Source: Gemmatimonadota bacterium (GTDB lineage: Bacteria > Gemmatimonadota > Gemmatimonadetes > Longimicrobiales > Gaopeijiaceae). Taken from it: a stretch of DNA of 64,000 nucleotides. Positions 34,700-43,122 of this stretch are shown here, one piece after another; positions within the stretch are counted from its first letter, which is position 1, and each line of letters opens with the position of its first letter. The translations under genes and the position numbers were made by a program. The stretch lies in NCBI GenBank assembly GCA_002724575.1, contig PBPC01000077.1, positions 1 to 64,000 on the forward strand, given 5' to 3'. The notes below the pieces were generated by a model. The model did not search any database. It saw only the letters and a list, made by a program, of their open reading frames with translations, and was not told the DNA's origin.

Positions 34700-35337
34700 T
34701 GAGAGCTGTGGGAGTTTTCCCATTGCGGCCTAGAGGAAGGGCAAGCGGTGCATTTGTCGTGCTTGCTGTATTGTCGACCACTTCATCCCTCTGTGCCCAA
34801 GAGCCGATACGAATCTTCAATGGACGCGATCTTGATGGCTGGACAGTGCACGGGACTGAACTCTGGTACGTCGATGCCGGAGACCTTATCTGCGAGAGTG
34901 GGCCCGATGCTCAATACGGGTACCTTCGTACAAACGAGACGTACACAGATTTTGACCTGACACTCGAATTCAAGCAGGAAGCCAACGGTAATAGTGGTGT
35001 TTTTTTTCGTTCTACGATCGACGGCACCATTATCAGTGGTTGGCAAGCTGAGGTCGCACCACCAGGTCTGTTCTCTGGTGGGATTTATGAATCATACGGT
35101 CGAGGATGGCTGATCCAGCCAGATCCCTCAAAAGACTCGGCACTACACATGGGTGAATGGAATACTATGAGGATTCGTGTAGTGGGTACGCGCGTCACCA
35201 CCTGGATCAATAGTACGGAGATGGTCGACTTCACGGATGACAACATCGGTGCAGCAACAGGCCATATTGCCTTACAAATCCACGATGGAGGCGGAATTAA
35301 GGTTCGATGGCGTAATATCGAGGTGACAAGACTTTAA
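34699..35337 (+). CDS. Second DUF1080 (3-keto-disaccharide hydrolase-like) protein
   Basis: A 212-residue paralogue of the previous gene with a Sec-type signal (AFVVLAVLSTTSSLCAQ). It shows the same landmarks: IFNGRDLDGWTVHG, DFDLTLEFKQEANGNSGVFFR, a middle part with PGLFSGGIYESYGRGW, and IALQIHDGGGIKVRWRNIEV. It starts with the TGATG overlap, so three genes form one translationally coupled unit. Two differing DUF1080 enzymes may handle different linkages, which is inference. Confidence 0.87.
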   Translation: MRAVGVFPLRPRGRASGAFVVLAVLSTTSSLCAQEPIRIFNGRDLDGWTVHGTELWYVDAGDLICESGPDAQYGYLRTNETYTDFDLTLEFKQEANGNSGVFFRSTIDGTIISGWQAEVAPPGLFSGGIYESYGRGWLIQPDPSKDSALHMGEWNTMRIRVVGTRVTTWINSTEMVDFTDDNIGAATGHIALQIHDGGGIKVRWRNIEVTRL

Positions 35338-35370
35338 AATCAGCCTTGTGCCAGCTAGCCACTGCTAACC

Positions 35371-36786
35371 TTATCGAATTGGAGCTCTCACTGGCCCACC
35401 AGGTCGTGCCGTGGTGATCTCCCCCCCGTCGACCACCAGCTCTCCTCCCACAACTACATAAGGGATTCCTTCGGGTGGGATCGAAGCGTCCATGTACGTT
35501 GCCCGGTCAATTACAGTCTCAGCGCTAAAGATCGTGATGTCTGCATCCGCACCGATCCGAATTCTTCCTTTATCTAACATATCGGGAATTCGACCTTCCA
35601 AGCGCTGAGCCGGCATTAGCGTCATCTTGTTGATGGCCTCGGGCAATGTCATCACACCTTCCTCACGCGTGTACTGGCCAAGAACCTTGGAGTAAGAACC
35701 CGAAGTACGAGGATGGCCCCGCCCGTCTTCAATAAAGCCATCACTCGCAATCATAGTGATAGGACTCGCAACAGCAGTACGAGTCATTTCTTCCGTTCGA
35801 CTGTGAATGATCACAGTGCCACCGGCAGCCCGCGCTTGAGCGAAAGTTTCCCTGGTTAGCCGCTCCCCTGTCGATACCAGTTGGTGTATACCGAACTGCT
35901 GTTCATCCCAGTTTTCCCAATCGTCGAAAAGAGCGGATTCAATCCGAGTCATGCCAGCACTGTAAGGGTAAGCTTCGGTCGTGACATCTTGCCCAGATGC
36001 TTGTGCATCCTCAATCGCGGATAGGAACTCATCGATTTGACCACCAGCACTCGAATTAGCATGCACAATGTGCAGAGGCGCTCCAGCCCTACTTGCTGCG
36101 CTAATAGTCGAATCGAGGCCAGCTAAGCCATTACGCATATGAATGTGAGCACTTACCCCATTCTCTCCTGCCACCCCGAACATACGCTCGACTTCTCCCA
36201 TCGTGGCGCCCGGTGTATAAGCGCTTCCGAAACCGACAGCCACTGCACCCTGCATGATTCCTTCACGGATATCTCGTTCAATTTCATCAAGCTGTTGTTC
36301 TGTAGCTGTAGCACTTCCTCCAATACCAGCAGGAAGAAAGTCCCCTGGATCACCCAAAACATCCATCCGCACACGAATGTGACCGATGCTCACGCCATGG
36401 TTTACTAGCTGACCGCCTTCACGCTCGGCATACCACCCCTCCACATCAGCCGTTCCAACTTCTAGCTCGAGGGCCGTAGTTACACCATCTCTCACCATCA
36501 TCCGGTAAGAATCTTCTTCCTGACCATGCTCATGCAGATCGATGAAGCCAGGAACCACAACAAGCCCCGTGGCTTGTATCACCCGGTCACCCTCAAGAGA
36601 AGTCTCAGTGATCGCAGCTATCTCACCTCCAATCACTCCAATCGTACGCACAGCGTCGAGGCCAGATTCTGGATCGATGACCCGCCCCCCCTCAATGACC
36701 AAATCGTATTGAGTACTCCCGATAGTACAACTGGATAGAAGGAGGCTCGTTAATGCGAGGGCTGTCGTTTTCAGAATCATTGTCAT
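35371..36786 (-). CDS. D-aminoacylase-like amidohydrolase lipoprotein
   Basis: ATG 36786 (MTMILKTTALALTSLLLSSC) after AGAGGA is chosen over the track start 36837; ATG 36780 is also possible. A lipobox LLSSC indicates a lipoprotein of about 471 residues. It belongs to the N-acyl-D-amino-acid deacylase branch of amidohydrolases: VVPGFIDLHEHGQE gives the first metal histidines (HxH). ASDGFIEDGRGHPRTSGSYS and GRIRIGADADITIF are typical C-terminal parts. It would release D-amino acids from N-acylated or peptidoglycan-derived compounds outside the cytoplasm. It follows the M1 aminopeptidase by 13 bases. Confidence 0.85.
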   Translation of the reverse strand: MTMILKTTALALTSLLLSSCTIGSTQYDLVIEGGRVIDPESGLDAVRTIGVIGGEIAAITETSLEGDRVIQATGLVVVPGFIDLHEHGQEEDSYRMMVRDGVTTALELEVGTADVEGWYAEREGGQLVNHGVSIGHIRVRMDVLGDPGDFLPAGIGGSATATEQQLDEIERDIREGIMQGAVAVGFGSAYTPGATMGEVERMFGVAGENGVSAHIHMRNGLAGLDSTISAASRAGAPLHIVHANSSAGGQIDEFLSAIEDAQASGQDVTTEAYPYSAGMTRIESALFDDWENWDEQQFGIHQLVSTGERLTRETFAQARAAGGTVIIHSRTEEMTRTAVASPITMIASDGFIEDGRGHPRTSGSYSKVLGQYTREEGVMTLPEAINKMTLMPAQRLEGRIPDMLDKGRIRIGADADITIFSAETVIDRATYMDASIPPEGIPYVVVGGELVVDGGEITTARPGGPVRAPIR

Positions 36787-36799
36787 GTCCTCTTCCGAA

Positions 36800-38473
36800 T
36801 CAATTTCCCAGTTGCTGCCTAAGCTCCCGCCGACCAAAGTCGGCTTGAAATAATGCCCACGTATCAGGATCTAGCCGCACGTCTACCGGCTCGTCGTTGA
36901 CTGGAACTACGAAGCGATGGAAGAGGTTGGTGACCGAAACTGTCTCAATGAACCGCGGTCGTCGTTCACCTTCGAAGTAGATACCAACTTCCAGTGGAAA
37001 GTCGAACAAGCCGCCAACCTGCTGGACCTGATTGATCTCTAGATTCACGGTCCGCGATGTTGCATCATATTCCCACCATCCTGATAGGTGGGGGTTGCCA
37101 CCGTCATATAACCACTGTTCTGCGAACATCTCCAAGTCCAGCCCTGAGGCCAATTCCATTGCCCTCATAAAATCATCTGTGGTAGCGGTCTGGTTAAAAT
37201 ATGTCGCGTAATACTCGCGGATGCCGGCCCAAAACGCCTCGTCTCCCATGCGCTTCCTGAGCATGTGTAGTATCCACGCACCCTTCTGGTACGTCGCTCC
37301 ACTTGTGACGCGTCTCATGTCGTCGAGGTTGTCATGCACAATGCGATATGCCGGATCGTCCTCATACTGGGAAAAGACCCGGTCGGCTGCGCTTTTCATT
37401 CCATCTACGAATTCATCACGCCCGTAAGCGTGTTCTATAAAAAGCTGTGTGAAATACGTCGCGAAACCCTCACTTAGCCACACATCATCCCAATCAGCTT
37501 CGGTTACAGCGTTACCAAACCATTGGTGGGCTACTTCGTGAATGATGACGTTCCGCCAGCGCACAGAACGTTCACCGGTCACTGAATTCTCTCCATACAT
37601 AATCGCGGTCGCAGCTTCCATTCCACCCCCAGTTGCTGGCGACGTCACATTCGCAAGCTTTTCATAGGAGAAGGGGCCAACGTACTCCGAATAGAACTCC
37701 ATAACTTGTTTCGTTGGCACCGCGAAGTCGTAGAAACCTGCTGAACGATCCTGAGTATAAACCCAGGTCTGGATTGGCTTCCCACCAAAGTCATCGACCT
37801 GTTGCACTGCAAAGCGGGCGACACCTAAGACATAAAGCCAAGGTGAGATTGGAACAGACTGCTTCCAATGCGTAAGCCGCGTCCCGTCATCGTAATCAGT
37901 TTCCTCACGCAGCAGCCCGTTCGATACGACCTGGTAATGATCTGGAGCCCTGATCACAAATTCACATGTGGCCTTTTCATAAACGTGATCGATCGTTGGG
38001 AGCCAGCTCCGTGCACGGTTCGGCCAATTATCACTGAAAAATGTTCGATCTCCGTACTTATTTGGGCCGATTCTTAGCCCTGCATCTGGCACACCTTGGT
38101 ACTCTATGGTGATTTCAATGCGGGAGCCAACCTGGCCGACTTCGGGAAGATCAATGGTTAGCAAATTATCCTCATGAGCGAATGAGAGTGAAGATTCGCT
38201 CGTGTAAACAGCCAAGACGCGCATTCCCTGACCTTCATCGTTCAAGCTTGTCAGGTCGAGAGGTAAAACAGTGACCCCATTACTTGTAAAGCTTACAGAT
38301 ACCGTGGCACGACCTAGAATTTCATCGACCTGATCACTGAGGGTGATTTCAAATCTGTAATTCTCGATATCTATCCCGATCCGCCGAGGATACGTATCGG
38401 GCTCTATCGCTGATACGGAGACCGCCGCTAAAAGTGAAAAGGCTACAAGGCAAGTGAGTTTGAGGTTGGTCAC
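36800..38473 (-). CDS. Exported M1-family aminopeptidase
   Basis: GTG 38473 with GGAGG four bases upstream is preferred over 38545 and yields a good signal peptide (LKLTCLVAFSLLAAVSVSA) and about 557 residues. The gluzincin site HEVAHQWFGN (about residues 312-321) with LSEGFATYF 18 residues later gives the HExxH-E zinc ligands. GGGMEAATAIMYG replaces the usual GAMEN exopeptidase motif. M1 enzymes remove N-terminal residues from peptides, here outside the cytoplasm. The C-terminal helical domain of larger M1 enzymes is short. It is upstream of the D-aminoacylase gene in the same operon. Confidence 0.9.
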   Translation of the reverse strand: MTNLKLTCLVAFSLLAAVSVSAIEPDTYPRRIGIDIENYRFEITLSDQVDEILGRATVSVSFTSNGVTVLPLDLTSLNDEGQGMRVLAVYTSESSLSFAHEDNLLTIDLPEVGQVGSRIEITIEYQGVPDAGLRIGPNKYGDRTFFSDNWPNRARSWLPTIDHVYEKATCEFVIRAPDHYQVVSNGLLREETDYDDGTRLTHWKQSVPISPWLYVLGVARFAVQQVDDFGGKPIQTWVYTQDRSAGFYDFAVPTKQVMEFYSEYVGPFSYEKLANVTSPATGGGMEAATAIMYGENSVTGERSVRWRNVIIHEVAHQWFGNAVTEADWDDVWLSEGFATYFTQLFIEHAYGRDEFVDGMKSAADRVFSQYEDDPAYRIVHDNLDDMRRVTSGATYQKGAWILHMLRKRMGDEAFWAGIREYYATYFNQTATTDDFMRAMELASGLDLEMFAEQWLYDGGNPHLSGWWEYDATSRTVNLEINQVQQVGGLFDFPLEVGIYFEGERRPRFIETVSVTNLFHRFVVPVNDEPVDVRLDPDTWALFQADFGRRELRQQLGN

Positions 38474-38559
38474 GCTACCTCCATAATGAAAATCGGACCG
38501 CCAAGATGCTTCGCTGCCTAACATTCGCGCTACCCGATAAGACAAATGAGTGCAGCGTG

Positions 38560-39732
38560 TTAGGCACCCTGAGTAACTAGGTCTCGCGCAAAACTCTCCA
38601 GAACGTCAGCGCACTTCTCTATCTGAGCTAGTTCCACCCATTCATCCGCACTATGCGCCTGTGCAATATCTCCTGGGCCGTAGCAGACTGCTGGGATTCC
38701 GATTTCGTTCAGCAATGCTGCATCAACCCAGGCCGTCATACCTTCTACAGGAGGAGGAATTCCATGTTCTTGACCTGCCTTGAGCAGCCCTTGTACAAGC
38801 ATAGAGTCTTCTGGAACCTCGGTACCAGGTCGTTCGAGCATCTGCTCAAGTGAAGCTCTTAGGTCTCCTTCTCTCTCGCTCAGTTCATCGAGTATTCGTT
38901 GGAATTCCTGAACTACTTTCTCTGGCCTCTCACCTGGCATCGTGCGACGCTCGAGAACGACCTCACACGCATCAGGGTAAACGGATGCGGCAGAACCACC
39001 CTGGATTGTGCCCGCATGGACTGACCCATGCTTGAGGAGCGGATGAGCAGGACGAGAAGTGAGCTGTTCCCCGTAATCATCAAGCGCACTTACATAAAGC
39101 GCAGCGTGTCGGATTGCGTCGATGCCGAGATCCGGACGAGATCCATGAGCCGCACGCCCCATGAAAACCGCTCGAACCCACAGGAACCCTTTATGAGCAG
39201 GCATGACTGCTAGGCGAGTGGGCTCAGTAACAATCGCGAGATCAGCCGAAGGAGATGAATCTGCCAAAGCATACATCCCGAGACTCGCATGCTCCTCATC
39301 TGCGGTCATCGCAACAATAAGGTTTGGCCTAGGTCCTTCTTCGGTCAGACGCTTGGTCGCGGCAAGGATTGCAGCTAGTCCCGCTTTCATGTCGCAAGAA
39401 CCTCGGCCCCAGATGCGGCCACCTTCTATTTTCGCATCGAAGGGTGGAATGGTCATGCCACTCACTCCCACCGTATCGAGGTGTCCATTCAATAGAAGTG
39501 TCGGACCTTCACCCTCAAGCTTTCCGACCACATTGAAACGATTGGGGCTAATCTCAGTAATCCGAGTGTCCAGCCCCCATGAATCAAGCCATTCCGCGAC
39601 AAGAGCTGCAGTTTCTTGCTCACCACTTCCACCCTCTTCCAGTTGTGGATTTACAGAGGGAGTCGAGACTAGGGCACGAGTGAGCGCAATTGGATCACCA
39701 ACTCTTGCCAATTCAAGTGTATCTGCGTTCAA
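38560..39732 (-). CDS. M20-family ArgE/DapE-like deacylase
   Basis: A 390-residue cytoplasmic M20 peptidase without signal sequence. Metal-site motifs are LLLNGHLDTVGVSGM, WGRGSCDMKAGLAAILA, MTADEEHASLGMYA and a C-terminal AQAHSADEWVEL. This fits acetylornithine/succinyl-diaminopimelate deacylases and related carboxypeptidases. The reading frame starts at a TTG (39732), with no ATG or GTG nearby and a weak ribosome site, so the exact start is uncertain. It precedes the M1 gene, about 85 bases upstream of its GTG. Together with the next two genes it suggests peptide and amide recycling. Confidence 0.87.
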   Translation of the reverse strand: MNADTLELARVGDPIALTRALVSTPSVNPQLEEGGSGEQETAALVAEWLDSWGLDTRITEISPNRFNVVGKLEGEGPTLLLNGHLDTVGVSGMTIPPFDAKIEGGRIWGRGSCDMKAGLAAILAATKRLTEEGPRPNLIVAMTADEEHASLGMYALADSSPSADLAIVTEPTRLAVMPAHKGFLWVRAVFMGRAAHGSRPDLGIDAIRHAALYVSALDDYGEQLTSRPAHPLLKHGSVHAGTIQGGSAASVYPDACEVVLERRTMPGERPEKVVQEFQRILDELSEREGDLRASLEQMLERPGTEVPEDSMLVQGLLKAGQEHGIPPPVEGMTAWVDAALLNEIGIPAVCYGPGDIAQAHSADEWVELAQIEKCADVLESFARDLVTQGA

Positions 39733-39925
39733 GCTGCATCAGGGTTTTGCCCGGAGCTGCACCAAGCCTGACACCCGTTCTGATTACTCAGATAGAAGAG
39801 GGCAAACACCGGTAGTGGGTCTTATTTAGGAATGAACCAGGATACACAGCTAAAGATACTTCGGCGAATCAGGTCACCGGGTCGAATCCCTAGCCAGCTT
39901 TTCTACCAATAGTGAAGCCGGCGTT

Positions 39926-40159
39926 TTACTCGAAGTGAACCTTGTTTTTCTCTATATAATTTTCCCACTCCACGGGCACATCTGTGTCAGGGAAAATCGC
40001 CTGAACGGGACACTCCGGCTCACATGCACCACAATCGATACACTCATCGGGATGAATGTAGAACTGGTCCTTGCCCTCATAGATACAGTCGACTGGACAA
40101 ACTTCAATACAACTCGCGTCGTTCGTATCAATACAGGGCTCTGCGATAATATAGGTCAT
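39926..40159 (-). CDS. fdxA: FdxA-type seven-iron ferredoxin
   Basis: A 77-residue ferredoxin. The first cluster region is [19 protein letters not shown], with the spacing that gives a 3Fe-4S plus 4Fe-4S pair in FdxA-like proteins. The second is [14 protein letters not shown], a full CxxCxxCxxxCP motif. A short acidic tail follows ([17 protein letters not shown]). It shuttles low-potential electrons and is a possible partner for the molybdenum hydroxylase elsewhere in the window, though nothing directly links them. It is a single-gene unit. Confidence 0.93.
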   Translation of the reverse strand: MTYIIAEPCIDTNDASCIEVCPVDCIYEGKDQFYIHPDECIDCGACEPECPVQAIFPDTDVPVEWENYIEKNKVHFE

Positions 40160-40242
40160 GGCTTCACACGTTTTTCGCGTTTTATTCCAGTCACAACGGC
40201 GGCAAAGGTTTAATGGAAGTTAGGGCTTCAAGCAACCTATCA

Positions 40243-40812
40243 TCAGCCGTCTGGGCTACTCCATTCCCGGTCGCTGATACCAGCTCGATGGTTCTCTAGT
40301 CTTGCGAGGGTAAAAAGCAAGTCCGAAAGACGGTTTAGGTAAGGTATAACGTCATCAATCACATCCTCTTGAGTACCCAAACGAACGACTGCCCGCTCTG
40401 CACGCCGACAGATGGTGCGCGCCATATGTAGGGCTGCTGCTCCTTCTGACCCACCCGGAAGGACGAACGCAGTTAATCCAGGTAGCTCATCATCGGCCGC
40501 ATCAATCCATGACTCCATCTCTCCAATGCGAGACTTGTCGAGAATCGGAACTTTAGGCTGAGGGCGCAGTTCAGTTGGAGGAGACGTAGCGAGATCGGCA
40601 CCTATCACAAACAGATCGTCCTGAACGGTCTCGATATGACCCTTAATCTCCTGTTCATTCACCTTTGATGCCGCCCATCCCAGTGCTGCATTTAACTCAT
40701 CAACTGTTCCGTAAGCTTCAACGCGTAAATCGCCCTTCGAGACACGTCCACCTCCAAAAAGTCCTGTGTCCCCGGTATCGCCTGTGCGAGTGTAGATCTT
40801 AGGAGCCATCAA
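40243..40812 (-). CDS. PduO-type cob(I)alamin adenosyltransferase
   Basis: A 189-residue ATP:corrinoid adenosyltransferase that makes coenzyme B12. The N-terminal ATP site KIYTRTGDTGDTGLFGGGRV and VEAYGTVDELNAALG, plus RTICRRAERAVVRL and YLNRLSDLLFTLAR, are all present and in order. Its ATG overlaps the stop of the small gene upstream (ATGA). No other B12 gene is nearby and no cobalamin riboswitch is visible in the short leader. Confidence 0.95.
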   Translation of the reverse strand: MMAPKIYTRTGDTGDTGLFGGGRVSKGDLRVEAYGTVDELNAALGWAASKVNEQEIKGHIETVQDDLFVIGADLATSPPTELRPQPKVPILDKSRIGEMESWIDAADDELPGLTAFVLPGGSEGAAALHMARTICRRAERAVVRLGTQEDVIDDVIPYLNRLSDLLFTLARLENHRAGISDREWSSPDG

Positions 40813-41051
40813 CGCAGCTTGGTCAATTTACGAATGTTCTGAGCCTTCTCTAAAAGCGAAGTCGTCGCATCAGGCTTCTCCGGTATCAATAAATCTCGGA
40901 TATCTAGAAGGATTTCGAGCTGCAGTTGATCCCGCTGATACTCTAAATCGAGCCGCTCCATAGCCTTCCCGTCATCGGCATCCTCTGCCGCGGTGAACGC
41001 GCCTCGATAAACGTTTTCAAGACTCTTTAAAACCCGATCTCGGTTACGCAT
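40809..41051 (-). CDS. Small helical protein of unknown function upstream of the adenosyltransferase
   Basis: An 80-residue, highly charged, all-helical protein (LEYQRDQLQLEILLDIRDLL is its central helix). No motif recognised and no signal peptide. It is translationally coupled to the PduO-type adenosyltransferase by a four-base overlap and starts 19 bases after the alpha/beta hydrolase stop, so the three genes form one operon. It might be a small partner or regulator of one of these enzymes. Confidence 0.6.
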   Translation of the reverse strand: MRNRDRVLKSLENVYRGAFTAAEDADDGKAMERLDLEYQRDQLQLEILLDIRDLLIPEKPDATTSLLEKAQNIRKLTKLR

Positions 41052-41070
41052 AGCTTCTCCTCAGGCAACC

Positions 41071-41784
41071 CTATACGGGGAGCATGAGCGGGAATCCCGG
41101 TCCTGACTCATAGTACCCCCTAAGCGCCCCCTTCAACTCATCCCAGCAACCCGTGAAGTAATGGTCTGAATCCGGAATTCGCACCAGTCTAATGTGCTCC
41201 CCGAGACCTGTGATCAATGCTGCCGCCTCTTCACCGGTACCGAACTCATCACGTTCACCCTGAACGACCAGCACTGGTTTTTCCATGCCGGAAAGAAACG
41301 AGTAATCGTATCGTTCCAAATTGATTGGTAATCCCATTCCAAAAAGCCCTGAGACACGGCTATCCGCTGCTCCCACTCTCATACCGACCAGTGAACCAAA
41401 TGAGAACCCCCCGACGATCAATGGTAATCCGGGATATTCAGCTTGTAGCCAATTGAGTGCATCAAGAACGTCGTCTTCCTCACCGATGCCTCCATCGTAG
41501 CTCCCCGTGCTGGCCCCCACACCCCTAAAGTTGAATCGCAGAGCTACGAACCCCACATCACTCAACGCTTCAGCTCCTCGGTAGACGGCCTTGGTATGCA
41601 TAGTCCCACCGTAGTTTGGGTGAGGGTGACATATGACGACAGCTCCCCGAGGAAGCACTATCGGCTCTCTCAGGAGAGCCTCAAGATGGCCGTGAGATGC
41701 GGGGATCAACACTGGTGACGTATCTGGGATAAGGTAGCTATGTTCACCGGAATCATTAGAAAGGTCGATAAGGGCACCCAGCAT
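41071..41784 (-). CDS. Alpha/beta hydrolase
   Basis: A 237-residue cytoplasmic serine hydrolase. VICHPHPNYGGTMHTKAVY forms the oxyanion region seen in this YpfH/DUF-type family, GGFSFGSLVG is the nucleophile elbow, VQGERDEFGTGEEA carries the acid, and PDSDHYFTG the catalytic His. Substrate is unknown. The gene is divergent from the HTH/zinc-ribbon protein with only 27 bases between the start codons, so both promoters must overlap the coding ends or each other. Confidence 0.82.
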   Translation of the reverse strand: MLGALIDLSNDSGEHSYLIPDTSPVLIPASHGHLEALLREPIVLPRGAVVICHPHPNYGGTMHTKAVYRGAEALSDVGFVALRFNFRGVGASTGSYDGGIGEEDDVLDALNWLQAEYPGLPLIVGGFSFGSLVGMRVGAADSRVSGLFGMGLPINLERYDYSFLSGMEKPVLVVQGERDEFGTGEEAAALITGLGEHIRLVRIPDSDHYFTGCWDELKGALRGYYESGPGFPLMLPV

Positions 41785-41811
41785 ACAACTTCGAACGACA
41801 GGCTTCCGTAA

Positions 41812-42279
41812 ATGGGCGCACCAAAAGAGTCACAAACAGAAGTCACCGCAGCTAACGAGTTGTATTGGGGCTCTAAGCAAAGTGTGAATAAGATCGCGGA
41901 AAAACTCGAACTATCGAAGAGCGCCCTCTACGATATGATCAGCCCAAAACCTCTTGACCTAAGCTGTCCGCTTTGTGGGGGAGGAGTCGTCTACGCTAAT
42001 CGAACTGCATCTGAGAAGGGTCTTGCAACTTGCCCTGAGTGCCAATGGGAGGGACCAGAAAACGATACCAACGCCTTGATTGCCGAACGACCCATCGCTC
42101 TCCCAACCTACAATGATCAAAGTGATCAAGAGGTCGTTGGCCTAGATGAACACCCCGAACAAACAAGTGCCTCGTTCCCCCTACAGCTCGATGCATCAAC
42201 AACCCGCACTCTGGCGGCTGGAGCTCTCCTAGGGGCGGCGGCAGGTCTTGTGTTAGTCATTTGGACTTGGCGAAAGTAG
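41812..42279 (+). CDS. HTH, zinc-ribbon and single-TM protein of unknown function
   Basis: A 155-residue protein with three parts. Residues ~10-45 (YWGSKQSVNKIAEKLELSKSALYDMI) look like a helix-turn-helix. Residues ~50-85 carry CPLCGG...CPECQWEG, a two-CxxC zinc ribbon. After an acidic linker, a C-terminal membrane helix (TLAAGALLGAAAGLVLVIWTW) ends with RK. DNA binding on one side and a membrane anchor at the C-terminus is an unusual combination; it may be a membrane-tethered regulator. I know no named family for it. It is divergent from the hydrolase and upstream of the DsbA-like lipoprotein, 83 bases away. Confidence 0.7.
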   Translation: MGAPKESQTEVTAANELYWGSKQSVNKIAEKLELSKSALYDMISPKPLDLSCPLCGGGVVYANRTASEKGLATCPECQWEGPENDTNALIAERPIALPTYNDQSDQEVVGLDEHPEQTSASFPLQLDASTTRTLAAGALLGAAAGLVLVIWTWRK

Positions 42280-42362
42280 AATTAACAATGGTTAAAGACT
42301 CGCTGCTAATTATGACGGCGTTCTCGGCCGAACTAGAGCAGCTAATAAAATGTGGAGATGCT

Positions 42363-43112
42363 ATGAGCCGCCGGGTTCGAGGACCTTTAGGTCTACTCGT
42401 AATCATCATTATGGCTGGTTGCGGAGAGGACACCTCTGACCAACAGGGTACCGCTGCCACCACCCAGGCGCTGCTTAGTCAACCAATTGGAGAGCTTACG
42501 CAGGTTAAGCCCAGTCCGGCTTTAGGGCCCAGCTCCGGAGACGACGAGCTTCCCATAGCACTGCTAGGCTATGATCAAGGGAACCAAGATGCACTCGTGA
42601 GAATTGTAGAAATGTCAGACTACGGGTGTGGATATTGTCGTAAGTTCCACCTTGAAACATTTCCCATATTGCGTGAAGAGTTCATAGAGACCGGAAAAGT
42701 GCTGTGGAAATTCGTGCCCTTCGTAAACGGCATGTTTGAAAACTCGCTTTTCGCAACTGAAGCCGCAGAATGCGCCCTTGAGCAGGGATCACTACCATTT
42801 GAAGCTCTGAATGAAAGGATTTGGTCCGACCAAACCTCCTGGAAACGTAGTAACGACCCTGAGCCTGTATTGCGCAGTATGGCTCAAGATGCAGGCGTGG
42901 ACCTCACAGAGTTTGATGCCTGTCTAAATAACGACATCAGCATCGATCGCATTGCCAGTGCAAGAAGCACTGCCACCCGGCTTGGTGTACGTGGTACACC
43001 AACCTTCTACCCAATCGGCTTCCCGCCAATTGAAGGCGCCCTACCCACTGAAGCATTCCAACAAGTCCTCGAACTCATGCACCAACAGATTAGCGGGGCG
43101 GCGGGAAACTAA
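42363..43112 (+). CDS. DsbA/thioredoxin-like lipoprotein
   Basis: ATG 42363 with GGAG upstream is chosen; the track start 42261 lies within the previous gene. About 249 residues. A lipobox (IIIMAGC) predicts a lipid-anchored periplasmic protein. The thioredoxin-4/DsbA domain has the redox motif YGCGYCRKFH (C89, C92) and the cis-Pro loop VRGTPTFYPI. It would form or reshuffle disulfides in exported proteins, which are abundant in this window. The following lipoprotein gene begins just after its stop. Confidence 0.88.
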   Translation: MSRRVRGPLGLLVIIIMAGCGEDTSDQQGTAATTQALLSQPIGELTQVKPSPALGPSSGDDELPIALLGYDQGNQDALVRIVEMSDYGCGYCRKFHLETFPILREEFIETGKVLWKFVPFVNGMFENSLFATEAAECALEQGSLPFEALNERIWSDQTSWKRSNDPEPVLRSMAQDAGVDLTEFDACLNNDISIDRIASARSTATRLGVRGTPTFYPIGFPPIEGALPTEAFQQVLELMHQQISGAAGN

Positions 43113-43122
43113 GCCAGATGCT

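Noticed and set aside
39203-39829. 208-residue plus-strand ORF
   Set aside because: Antisense to the M20 deacylase and Ser/Arg-rich without motifs; a shadow.
39860-39905. T-arm-like GGGTCGAATCCC between the M20 and ferredoxin genes, possible tRNA
   Set aside because: The T loop lacks the TTC pattern, and no matching acceptor stem, D arm or anticodon stem can be built around it. Treated as chance.
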